In this document: positions 25,351-35,800 of the stretch, one piece after another | Layout: each line of letters starts with the position of its first letter | Position numbering within the stretch: the stretch's first letter is position 1 | Assembly: GCF_017875325.1 (NCBI RefSeq) | Contig: NZ_JAGGMN010000001.1 | Location: forward strand, 1,818,140-1,882,139 | Direction of reading: 5' to 3' | Length of the DNA: 64,000 nucleotides | Origin: Methanofollis sp. W23 | GTDB lineage: Archaea > Halobacteriota > Methanomicrobia > Methanomicrobiales > Methanofollaceae | Position numbers and translations under genes: made by a program | Notes under the pieces: model-generated | Seen by the model: the letters and a program-made list of their open reading frames with translations, nothing else | Told to the model about the DNA's origin: nothing | The model's database searches: none

Positions 25351-25529
25351 TTGAAGCAACCAAGCTGGCAGGCGTGGATCTTGATCTTCGGGTCGTGGCG
25401 GTTGCAGTACCTGGCGATGTCCATCTTAGGGATATCGTACTTTTCGCAGATGGCGAATGCCTCCTCGCAGCGGATCCCGGTGGTGATCCCGAACTCCTCG
25501 AAGGCCTTCTCGATCAACTCTTTGTCCAT
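25347..25529 (-). CDS. 60-residue conserved-type protein in the moeA operon
   Basis: Reads DKELIEKAFEEFGITTGIRC, then AFAICEKYDIPKMDIARYC and ends HACQLGCFK. Four cysteines, including the closing CQLGC, could bind metal or sulfur. The helical central part resembles a small DNA-binding or protein-binding fold, but I do not recognise the family. The ATGA overlap with moeA implies a role in molybdenum or tungsten cofactor synthesis or its control. A TATA-like ATACTATC lies about 27 bases before the ATG, so the mRNA would be leaderless. Confidence 0.75.
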   Translation of the reverse strand: MDKELIEKAFEEFGITTGIRCEEAFAICEKYDIPKMDIARYCNRHDPKIKIHACQLGCFK

Positions 25530-25870
25530 GAAGTGACATTGCCCTTCAAAAAGATAGTATTTCCCCTGAGAGGAGGGGGCGGGAACGCGGGACGACCGGA
25601 TTCCAGGCGGAGAGGACGCACGCCGGCGACGGCACGTCTCCAAAAAAAAGCGCACGAGAGAGATATGGACGAAATGATCACGACGCCTCGCCCTCTTCCT
25701 CCACGCGCTCTTCTCTGAGGGGCGTCCCGTCCATGCACCGGTCCGCATTCCCGGGTCCACCCGGCATGGACATGAGCACGATTCTTTTCTGCGGCACCTC
25801 CAGGTATGGCGGAACCCTCTCATCTCTCCACGGCCCCGAAACGTTGCCAGAGATGAGAGGCGGCGAAGTC
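25530..25870. other. Gap before the array 2 leader
   Basis: No supported gene. A T-tract on the minus strand (A8 at about 25638-25645) could end something transcribed leftward. The rest is unremarkable up to the conserved leader at 25871. Confidence 0.35.
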
Positions 25871-26016
25871 AGAAGGTTCATCTCATTGCTCTTCTATAGT
25901 GAGATATGATGCCGCAGGGTTCTCGTCTGGTGCGCTGGCGCAGGGGTGCCGGGATCCTCCGGGGTCGAAAGGGGCAGTAGGAAGGAAGGTTCTTTCCGGG
26001 GATGATAACGAGTAGA
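25871..26016 (+). promoter_or_regulatory. Leader of CRISPR array 2
   Basis: 146 bases homologous to the array 1 leader, starting AGAAGGTTCATCTCATTGC and ending GAAGGTTCTTTCCGGGG...AGTAGA next to the first repeat. The outer block contains CTTCTATAGTGAGA, possibly promoter-related. Conservation of both ends of the leader but less of its centre suggests two functional parts. Confidence 0.8.
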
Positions 26017-27936
26017 GTGTTCCCCACACGCGTGGGGATGAACCGCCGGACGGGTCGCGCCTCAGGGGAGATATCCAGTGTTCCCCACACGCGTGGGGAT
26101 GAACCGGAATCTCATCGAGACGCGGGAGGTGAGCGACGGTGTTCCCCACACGCGTGGGGATGAACCGATCACCGACGCCGAACGAGAGCGCCGGGTCGAG
26201 TGTTCCCCACACGCGTGGGGATGAACCGCCAGAGGTCCCCCCGAGCGCAGGACGGAAAGAGTGTTCCCCACACGCGTGGGGATGAACCGTCGTCAGTGAG
26301 GAGGTCGAAATAGCCGCTTCCGTGTTCCCCACACGCGTGGGGATGAACCGGTGCATCGCCGGTGCGGTGGTCAGCGTGAGGAGTGTTCCCCACACGCGTG
26401 GGGATGAACCGAGCTCCTCGCAGACTCTCCTATCTCAATTTTCGTGTTCCCCACACGCGTGGGGATGAACCGGGGCTTACGCAAACACCATAATTCACCT
26501 CAACGTGTTCCCCACACGCGTGGGGATGAACCGTCGCTTCAGTGTTCGGCCAGGTGATCGCCCCCGTGTTCCCCACACGCGTGGGGATGAACCGCAGGCG
26601 TACGGCAAATATCTGGATCGCATCAACGTGTTCCCCACACGCGTGGGGATGAACCGACAGTGCCTTTGTGTTGGCCCGTTGTATGGGCGTGTTCCCCACA
26701 CGCGTGGGGATGAACCGAACTATTCCGAGGTCTGACCCCGTACGTGACGGTGTTCCCCACACGCGTGGGGATGAACCGTCAAACGAGGCGCCGCAGTGCG
26801 GACAGGTCAGGTGTTCCCCACACGCGTGGGGATGAACCGGGTATCTTGGTCGCACGCTGACGCCGGGGGAAGTGTTCCCCACACGCGTGGGGATGAACCG
26901 ACATCAGGCGTCACGATGTCGTGCGACGACGCGTGTTCCCCACACGCGTGGGGATGAACCTGGGGCTCCCGCAGGTCGGGCCGCCCTCACGAGGTGTTCC
27001 CCACACGCGTGGGGATGAACCGATCCTCTAGAAAGTTCTCGACAGGGTTCTGCGGTGTTCCCCACACGCGTGGGGATGAACCGCTAATCCCCCCCGCATT
27101 GCCTGCACCGTCTCCGTGTTCCCCACACGCGTGGGGATGAACCGTGCGCGAAATGGATTGAGTTCCCGTTCGGGAAGTGTTCCCCACACGCGTGGGGATG
27201 AACCGCAGGCGCGGCGAAACCAGGCGACAAATGCTCTGTGTTCCCCACACGCGTGGGGATGAACCGAACATCATCGCTCCAGGGAAGGGCTATGCGTTGT
27301 GTTCCCCACACGCGTGGGGATGAACCGGGGACGTGTGGGATCGGTGGGTGGACCCTATAGTGTTCCCCACACGCGTGGGGATGAACCGTTCAGGCGCACG
27401 TCAATCCCATGCTCCGACGCGTGTTCCCCACACGCGTGGGGATGAACCGTTCAGGCGCACGTCAATCCCATGCTCCGACGCGTGTTCCCCACACGCGTGG
27501 GGATGAACCGACGTCCCGCTTCTCTACCAGATCCCGGCTCAAGTGTTCCCCACACGCGTGGGGATGAACCGACCAAAATTTCGTATCACGCTCTTGCGTC
27601 GCTGTGTTCCCCACACGCGTGGGGATGAACCGGTATCAGGGCGAACTCATCACGAAGGAGGAAGGTGTTCCCCACACGCGTGGGGATGAACCGATTCGCG
27701 GCATCTCAGGACTCCGTAACCTCATGTGTTCCCCACACGCGTGGGGATGAACCGAACACATCTCCCTCGTCGCCAGGGGTGAACCCGTGTTCCCCACACG
27801 CGTGGGGATGAACCGCCTCATCGCCCCCTTCGTATCGTTTGGGTGGCGTGTTCCCCACACGCGTGGGGATGAACCACCCCTCTCCACCTCGCCGCCCATG
27901 ACGTGAAGTGCTCCCCACACACGAGGAGAGAACCCA
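26017..27936 (+). CRISPR. CRISPR array 2, type I-E-like repeat, 31 repeats plus a decayed last one
   Basis: Thirty-one 29-base repeats start at 26017 and recur every 61 bases (62 at two points) to 27848-27876, with mostly 32-base spacers. The repeat is the same as in array 1. Variants: the repeat at 26933 ends in T, and the one at 27848 ends in A. A strongly decayed copy follows at 27908-27936 (GTGCTCCCCACACACGAGG). Decay on the right and a leader on the left show rightward transcription. One spacer occurs twice in a row (27389-27420 and 27450-27481). No cas genes are nearby. Confidence 0.98.
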
Positions 27937-28006
27937 GGTCGATGACTCCCCCACCGCAAAAGAGGAGTGCCCCCCCTCCTCCCCGGGCAGACCAGAATGA
28001 TCATCC

Positions 28007-28014
28007 ACATATAG
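28007..28014 (+). promoter_or_regulatory. TATA box of the zinc-ribbon gene pair
   Basis: ACATATAG about 28 bases before ATG 28040, at leaderless spacing. Confidence 0.45.
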
Positions 28015-28039
28015 ATCCTGAAAAATTCATCTCATCATT

Positions 28040-28579
28040 ATGTACTGCCAGACCTGCGGCGAGCCCCTCCCTGACGACTCCCTCTACTGCTCCTCATGCG
28101 GGAGACGCCTCGGCGCCGCCGTCCTCCAGGCCGATGAAGAGCCCGTCGAATACGCCGGGTTCATCAGACGGTTCGTGGCATATATCGTGGACGCTCTCAT
28201 CTTCGTCGCAGTATCCTTCCTGCTGATCATGATGGTCTTCATCGTCCTTGGAGCATTCATGGAACCCTCGCAGATCATCTCGCTGCTCATCATGATCGAA
28301 CCCCTCATCTATATCCTCAGTTTCACCACGTTCTACTTCTACTGCGCCTACCTGGAGAGCTCTCCCCGCCAGGCCACCGTCGGGAAACGGGCCCTCGGGA
28401 TCGCGGTCACCGACGCCGACGGCGAGCGGATCACCTTCGGCCGCGCCACCGGCCGATTTATCGGCAAACAACTTTCAGGACTCTTTTTCCCGGTCTTCAT
28501 CATCATCGCACTCACCCAGAAAAAACAGGGACTCCACGACATGGCCACCGACACCCTGGTCGTCAAAAAGAGGGTGTGA
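28040..28579 (+). CDS. Zinc-ribbon RDD-family membrane protein
   Basis: 179 residues. The N-terminus is a zinc ribbon with Cys3/Cys6/Cys17/Cys20 (YCQTCGE...YCSSCGRR). An RDD domain follows, with the family arginine in GFIRRFVAYIVDALI and an aspartate in the same helix; there are about four membrane helices, and a conserved TVGKRALGIAVTD loop. RDD proteins are poorly characterised, some being linked to ion transport. It forms an operon with the next gene, which starts 3 bases later and has the same zinc ribbon. Confidence 0.88.
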   Translation: MYCQTCGEPLPDDSLYCSSCGRRLGAAVLQADEEPVEYAGFIRRFVAYIVDALIFVAVSFLLIMMVFIVLGAFMEPSQIISLLIMIEPLIYILSFTTFYFYCAYLESSPRQATVGKRALGIAVTDADGERITFGRATGRFIGKQLSGLFFPVFIIIALTQKKQGLHDMATDTLVVKKRV

Positions 28580-28582
28580 ACC

Positions 28583-29425
28583 ATGTACTGCCGAAAGTGC
28601 GGGGCCAAAATCGAGGACGACACCCAGTATTGCACCAGGTGCGGGGCGGCCACCAGGCACGAGGACGAGGGGGACGCCGCCTACGCACCTGCACCCGCTC
28701 CCGCACCCGCAAAGAAAAACTCCCTCCTCGACCGCAGCCACCCCCTCCTCTGGGCATGCCTCGGCATCGGCTTCTGCTTCATCTTCGTCCTCCTATTTGC
28801 CATCGACGACGACGGATGGACCACCGAGGTCGGGGCGGCGATCCAGGACGCCACCGACTACCAGGACCCGGCCACCCGAGACTTCGCCCTCACCCTCGTC
28901 AACCCCGAGAACACCGGCGAGTTCAACATCGCCCAGGCCTGCGACGTCTGGGAAGCCGTCTATGACCAATGGACCTATGTCGAAGACCCCCTGGGCACCG
29001 ACTACTTCTCCCCGGCAAGTCGGACCATCGAGGTCGGGCTCAAAGGCGACTGCGACGACTTCGCCGTGCTCATGACCGCCCTGATGGCGGCGATCGGGGG
29101 CGAGGCGCGGGTCGTCGCCGCCTACGACGGCTACGGCAACGGCCACGCCTTCTCAGAGATCTATGTCGGCGACCACTACGAAGACCTCAAAGGCGCCGCC
29201 CACTATGTCTGCGACCGCTACCAGTGCACGACCATCTGGTACCACTGCCGGGAAGGGCTCCTCGGGACCGAGTACTGGATCAACCTCGACTGGCAGAACG
29301 ACCATCCGGGCGGCTACTATTTCCCGTGCGCCGACGCCGTCGCCGTCTACACCGACGGGACCGAGGAATATCTCAGCGCCGACGGGGACCCGGTCAGGAG
29401 CATTCGGTGCTGGACCGGGGGGTGA
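28583..29425 (+). CDS. Zinc-ribbon, membrane-anchored transglutaminase-like protein
   Basis: 280 residues. A zinc ribbon (Cys3/6/17/20), an Ala/Pro linker (31-45), one membrane helix (about 55-74), then a transglutaminase-like domain with Cys157 (KGDCDDFAVLM), His188 (GNGHAFSEIY) and Asp236 (YWINLDWQND) in the order of the papain-like triad. With the ribbon inside, the catalytic domain would face outward and could cleave or cross-link surface peptides; this topology is inferred. The shared ribbon suggests that it and the RDD protein interact. Confidence 0.87.
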   Translation: MYCRKCGAKIEDDTQYCTRCGAATRHEDEGDAAYAPAPAPAPAKKNSLLDRSHPLLWACLGIGFCFIFVLLFAIDDDGWTTEVGAAIQDATDYQDPATRDFALTLVNPENTGEFNIAQACDVWEAVYDQWTYVEDPLGTDYFSPASRTIEVGLKGDCDDFAVLMTALMAAIGGEARVVAAYDGYGNGHAFSEIYVGDHYEDLKGAAHYVCDRYQCTTIWYHCREGLLGTEYWINLDWQNDHPGGYYFPCADAVAVYTDGTEEYLSADGDPVRSIRCWTGG

Positions 29426-29479
29426 ATGGCCCAGAGACCGACCTCTCCCTATATCTCTCACCAGTTGAGATTACATGAT

Positions 29480-29683
29480 ATGAGACTGAATGTCGTGCTT
29501 GCACCCAACGACAAAGGAGGATATACCGTGTATGTACCAAGCCTCCCTGGTTGTCTCAGTACAGGCGATACAAAGGAAGAAGCGCTGGAATATATCGGGG
29601 ATGCAATCGACTTCTATCTTGAAGCAATAGAGGAGAAACCCGATCTGAGCGAAAATGCCGAGCAGATCGAGGTCGAGGTCTAA
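29480..29683 (+). CDS. Solitary HicB-type antitoxin domain protein
   Basis: 67 residues from ATG 29480. The HicB fold shows in RLNVVLAPNDKGGYTVYV, PSLPGCLSTGDTKEEALEYI and an acidic tail. It is a close relative of the HicB at 43652 (same ending SENAEQIE). No hicA follows; the next 178 bases contain no gene. It may be an orphan antitoxin, or act with a HicA elsewhere. A TATA element (CCTATATC, 29448-29455) is at leaderless spacing. Confidence 0.8.
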   Translation: MRLNVVLAPNDKGGYTVYVPSLPGCLSTGDTKEEALEYIGDAIDFYLEAIEEKPDLSENAEQIEVEV

Positions 29684-29844
29684 GCAAGGCACCTGTTTCG
29701 CAATACCTCTGACTCGCCCCATGGGAGGTTCCCACAGACTCCCCACCCTTCTCTCAGAGTCATCCTCACGAGATCACCATCCGGCCTTTTCATGAAGATC
29801 AGTGCGAGAGAACAGACCGACGATCAGAATAGAAGACCCATTCC

Positions 29845-29851
29845 AAAAAAA
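29845..29851 (-). terminator. T7 tract after the giant surface-protein gene
   Basis: Seven Ts on the minus strand, starting 11 bases after the stop at 29862. Confidence 0.5.
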
Positions 29852-29861
29852 GGTGGGAGGG

Positions 29862-32800
29862 TTATCTCCTCCTCCACACCACCATGCCGACGACGAAGAG
29901 GGCGACCGCCGCGGCAACGACAAGCACCATCATGAGGAAGGGAGGTTCGGTCCCGGCGGGCGTCGGGCCCGCCGCCGGCGGGGACGGCGTGATCGGTGCC
30001 GGTGTCTCGACCGGTGCGCCAGGGGTCATCACCGGGGTCTCGACCGGCGAGGGGTCGCCGCCGATCGCAAAGAGCGAGAAGCCCGCACTCTTTGCCGAGA
30101 AGTGCCAGAAGGTCTCGTCCTCCCTGACGACCTCGTTCGGAAGGGCCTGCCACTCGTCGTCGTGATACCGGTACAGCACCACGTCGGCGGGTGTGAGACC
30201 GTGCTCTTCGAGCCACGTCTTCGGGACTTTGAAGAGGAGGAGGGCGCCCTCGATCGCATCCTCGGTCGTGTGATAGAGCGTCACCTCGTCGTACTCGTAG
30301 ACCGTGCCGGCCGGCGCCTCGACGCCTGAAGGCCGGGCCGTCTTCCCGATAGTGACCATGACCTTCGGGATCGTCTCCGCGGCCGTCACCCGCACCTCAT
30401 AGATGGCCGAGTCATGGAGCACGAGCGAGGCGGTGTCGCCGGCCAGGATCGTTCCTGCCGACCCGGCCGAGGTAGTCGAACCGCCGCCGGATGAGGGCGA
30501 ACTCCTGCCGCCGGGTCCGGGCGTCGAGACCACAACACTCTGCTCGGCGGTCGACGAACCGTAGGCATTGGAGACGGTCAACTGCACGGTGTAGGTGCCG
30601 CCCCGCTCGTAGCGGTGGGTGGGAGAGGGATCGGTCGACGTGGCCCCGTCGCCGAAGTCCCATGACCATGCGGTGATGTCCCCGGTCGAGGTGTCGGTGA
30701 AGCCGACGTCCAGCGGGGCGTTGCCTTCACGGGGTGAGAGGTCGAAGGCGGCGACAGGCGGGGCGAGGACGGTGACCGTCCTGGTGGTGGCGTTGGTGAC
30801 CTCGCCGGTGCTCACCGTGAGCGTGATCGGGTAGGTGCCCGGGGTATCGTAGGTGACGCTCCGGTTGATCTCGGCCGGGCTCGTGCCATTCACCTGCCGG
30901 CCGTCGCCGAGGTCGAGGTCCCACCTTTCGGGCGTACCGCCGCTGCTGACATTGACGTCGAGGGTGAAGGGTGCGTTGCCCTCGGTGGCGGAGAGGATGA
31001 GGAGCGGTTCAGACATGCCGACGACGATCTCGACCGTGCGGACGAGAGTGACAAGGTCGCTCGTCTCCCCCCATGCGGCGGTCAGGGTGGCGGTGTACGT
31101 CCCGGCCTTCTCATAGACATGGGACGGCCCGGGGCACGGGTTCGATTCGTCGCCGTCGCCGAACGTCCAGACGAGACGGTCGGGCCAGGGATCCGTACAC
31201 TCGGTGTCGAAGGAGACGTTGAGGGGTGCAGGGCCCTGCCTGGGCGCGGCATAGCCCTCAATGTCGACCTCGTTGACCTCGACGGTCACCCGCTCGGTGG
31301 TGCCGGCCAGGAGGTCGACCGACGCCCGCCCATAGGTCATCGGCCCGACGATCTCGATGGTGTGGGTGCCCGCGGGGATGAAGAAGGCATCAGAAGGCGG
31401 GGTGGGATCGTCGGCCCTCACCACCGCACGGGGTACGGGCGCGAACGAGTCGGCGGTCCGGGTGGTGTTCACCCCGTCGACGTACACGAACCCGCCGTAC
31501 GCCGAGGCGCGGATCAGCGCCGTGCCGCGGTTCCCGCCGTCCACCAGCGGGAGTTCGTCGGTGCCGAAGCCGGTGATGGTCAGGGTCTCGTCGCAGATAC
31601 CGTCGCAGTCGACGTCGGCGCCCCACTCAGAGAGGTTCTGGTCGGTGCCGTTGAGCCAGAGGTTGCCGCCCAGATACGGCCCACCCGCGATGGTGGTGCC
31701 GGGGGCGTAGGTGCCGTTGAGGGCGGCGGCGGTGGATTCATACGCATAGATGTTGGTGGGGTTGTCGAGGCGGCAGTTGACGATGGTGGCGTTGTGGGAC
31801 TCGTTGAAGTATGCCCCGCCACCGCCTTCGTCTGCGGTGTTGCCGGTGAGAGCGGTGGTGGTGAGCGTGGCGTTCGGGGAACTCATGAAGTATGCCCCGC
31901 CGCCTTCGTCTGCGGTGTTGCCGGTGAAGGTGGCGTTGGTGAGCGTGGCGTTCGGGGAACTCATGAAGTATGCCCCGCCGCCTTCGTCTGCGGTGTTGCC
32001 GGTGAGAGCGGTGCCGGTGAGCGTGGCGTTCCGGGACTTGTAGATGAATGCCCCGCCGCCGAACTCCGTGGCGTTGTTGCCGGTGAGAGCGGTGCCGGTG
32101 AGCGTAGCGGCATCGCATATGTAGATGAATGCCCCGCCGCCGTATTGACCTGCCTTGTTGTCGGCGAAGGTGGTGTTGGTGTACACAGCGTTAATGGAGA
32201 AGATGAAGAATGCGCCGCCGCCGTATTGACTTGCCTTGTTGTCGGTGAAGGTGGTGTTGGTGAGCGTGGCGTCCTCGGAATACCAGAAGCATGCCCCGCC
32301 ACCGTAGGGTGCGGTGTTGTTGATGAAGGTGATGGCGGTGAGTGCGGCGTCTTCGCATGAATAGAACTCTGCCCCGCCGCCGTTGTAGGTTGCGCTGTTG
32401 TTGGCGAAGGCGGTGGTGGTGAGCGTGGGATTCTGGCAGTTATTGAAGTAGGCGCCGCCGCCGTGGTTGGATGCGGTGTTGTCGGTGAACACCGCCCCTT
32501 CCACCAGGAGGTCGTCGACGTACCAGGCAGAGAGGGCCCCGCCGGCTTGATCCGCCATGTTCCCGTCAAAGGTGCAGTCGGCGATGGTGAGGTGCTGTAA
32601 GTGGGATTCATAGGCGCCACTGGCGTTGATAGCGGCGCCTTTGCCGTTCAACTGGTTCCGCGAGATGTTGAGGTCGCGGAACGTGGCGTTGTCGGCGGTG
32701 ACGCTGAACGCCGGCGTGGTGCCGGAGATGTTGGTGATGAGCGGCTGGACGGGCGATCCCTCCCAGCGCTTGACCGTCACGTTGGGGGCGTCGATGACGG

Positions 32801-35800
32801 TCCCGCTATCGTACGCGTGCCCGGCCACGCCCCAGATATGGACGGTGTCGCCCGCGCCGAGGTCGGGGATATCAAGGAGACTGGTGAGGTTCTCGCCGCC
32901 GACGACCTTCGAGATGTACCAGTCGGTCGGATGCTCGACGGGCTCTGTGAGGGTGAAGGAGAGAGGATCGTTCTCGCCCGGGACGATGGCGACCTCCTTC
33001 ACTTCAGAGGAGACCCCATCCTTCTGCACAAAGACCGTGCGGTTCCCGACCGGGAGGTAGAAGGTGCGGTTCGCGGTGCGGGTGGTGTTCGTGTCGTCGA
33101 CGAAGACGAAAGCATCGGAAGGCGTGGCGTTGATCTGCACCGTCCCGCCGTATATGAGCGGGAGGGCGTCGGTGCCGAAGCCGGTGATGGTCAGGGTCTC
33201 GTCGCAGATGCCGTCAAAGTCGGCGTCGGCGCCCCACTCGGAGATGTTCTGGGCGGTGTCGTTGAGCCAGAGGTTGCCGCCGAGGTTCGGCCCGCCCGCG
33301 ATGTTGGTGCCGGGGGCGTAGGTGCCGTTGAGGGCGGCGGCGGTGGAACTCTTTGCATAGATGTTGGTCGGGTTGTCGAAGCGGCAGTTGGTGACGGTGG
33401 CGTTCTTAGAGTCCCTGAAACTTGCGCCGCCGCCGTTGGTCGCGGTGTTGCCGGTGAGAGTGGTGGTGGTGAGCGTGGCGTTCGTGGAATCGTAGAAGTA
33501 TGCCCCGCCACCGCCGTCGGTCGCCGTGTTGTCGGTGAAGGTGGTGGTGGTGAGCAAGGCGTTCGTGCACCAAAAGAAGTGGGCCCCGCCGCCGAACCTG
33601 TCTGCGGCGTTGTTGTTGAAGGAGGTGCTGGCGAGGGTGGGCGCAGTGCAGGAGACGAAGTATGCCCCGCCGCCGCAACCGTCTTTTGCGGTGTTGCCGG
33701 TGAACGTCGCCCCCTCGACCAGGATATCGTCGACGAACTCGGCATAGAGCGCACCGCCGTGTGCATTTTTCCCTTCAACCGCGTTCCCGGTGAAGGTGCA
33801 GTTCGTGATGGCGAGACGCTTTAAGTGGGATTCATAGGCCCCCCTGGCGTTGATCCCGGCGCCGTCATCATAATTAGATCTCAGCCGGTTTCGAGAGATA
33901 TTGAGGTCGAGGAAGGTGGTGTTGTCCGCGTTCACGGTGAACGCCGGTGCGGTGTAGGGAGCGCTGGTGATGAGCGGCTGGACGGGCGATCCCTCCCACC
34001 GCGTGACCGTCACGTTCGATGCGTTGATGACGACTCCGCCCTCGTACGTATGCCCGGCCACGCCCCAGACATGGACGGTGTCGCCCTCGCCGAGGTCAGG
34101 GATATCAAGGAGACTGGTGAGGTTCTCGTCGCCGCCGACCTTCGAGACGTACCAGTCGGTCGGGTGTTCGACACTCTGGTTGAGGTCGAAGGAGAGAGGA
34201 TCGTTCTCGCCCGGGGCGATGGTGACCCGCTTCGTGGCAGAGGAGACTCCGTCCTTCTGCACCGAGACCGTGTGGTTCCCGACCCGGAGGTAGAAGGTGC
34301 GGTTCGCGGTGCGGGTGGTGTTGGTGTCGTCGACGAAGACGAAGGCGCCGTCGGCGGAAGGCGTGGCGTTGATCTGCACCGTCCCGCCATATATGAGCGG
34401 GAGGTGGTCGGTGCCGAAGAGGCTGTTGTCGCTGTTGTTGATGGTCAGGTTCTCATCGCAGATGCCGTCGAAGTCGGCGTCGGTGCCCCACTCCGAGATG
34501 TTCTGGGCGGTGTCGTTGAGCCAGAGGTTGCCGCCGAGGAAGGGGCCGCCCGCGATGGTGGTGCCGGGGGCGTAGGTGCCGTTGAGGGCGGCGGCGGTGG
34601 AATCATACGCATAGATGTTGGTGGGGTTGTCGAAGCGGCAGTTGGTGAGCGTGGCGTTCGTGGAATCGTAGAAGTATGCCCCGCCGCCGCCGTCGGTCGC
34701 GGTGTTGCCGGTGAGGGCGGTGCCGGTGAGCAAGGCGTTCGTGCACATCCCGAAGTATGCCCCGCCGCCGTATCGTGCGGTGTTGCCGGCAAGGGTGGTG
34801 CCGGTGAACGTGGGATTCTGGCAGTTATCGAAGCATGCCCCGCCGCCGCACCCGCTTTCCGCGGTGTTGCCGGTGACGGTGGCGTTAGTGAGCGTAACGC
34901 CGTCGGAACCCATGAAATCTGCCCCGCCGCCGTTGTAGGTTGCGCTGTTGTCGGCAAGGGTGATGTCGGTGAACGTGGCGGCATTGCAGTTCTCGATGCT
35001 TGCCCCGCCGCCGAATTCCGCGGTGTTGCCGGTGAATCCTGTTCCCTCGACCAAGAGGTTGTCGGTGGCCTGGACGAAGAGGCCGCCGCCGAACTGTGCG
35101 GTGTTGTCGGCAAGGGTGGTGCCGGGGAGCGTGGCGGCAGTGCAGTACCGGATGCATGCCCCGCCACCGTAGTCTGCGGTGTTGTCGGCGAACGTCGTCC
35201 CCTCCACCAGGAGGTCGGCGACGAACCTGGCATAGAGCGCACCGCCTTCTGTACCGGTCCCGTTCACGGCGTTCCCGGTGAAGGTGCAGTTCGTGATGGT
35301 GAGACGCTGTAAGGGATCATCATAAGTCCCTACGGCGTTGATCCCGGCGCCGCTGCTTCTATCAAAGTCCAGGCGGTTCCGCGAGATGTTGAGGTCGAGG
35401 AAGGTGGTGTTGTCCGCGTTCACGCTGAACGCCGGGGCGGTGGTGCTGGCGCTGGTGATGAGCGGCTGGACGGGCGAGCCCTCCCAGCGTTTCACGGTGA
35501 CGTTCGATGCGTTGATGACGACTCCGCCCTCGTACGTATGCCCGGCCACGCCCCAGACATGGACGGTGTCGCCCGCGCCGAGGTCGGGGATCTCCAGGAG
35601 ACTGGTGAGGTTCTCGTCGCCGCCGACCTTCGAGACGTACCAGTCGGTCGGATGCTCGACAGGTTCTCTGAGGGCAAAGGTGAGGGGATCGTTCTCGCCC
35701 GGGACGATGGCGACCTCCTTCACTTCAGAGGAGACTCCGTCCTTCTGCACCGAGACCGTGTGCCCCCCGACCTTGAGGTAGAAGGTGCGGTTCGCGGTGC

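Noticed and set aside
13532-28040. cas genes belonging to the arrays
   Set aside because: None of the enclosed or adjoining genes resembles Cas1, Cas2, Cas3 or Cascade subunits.
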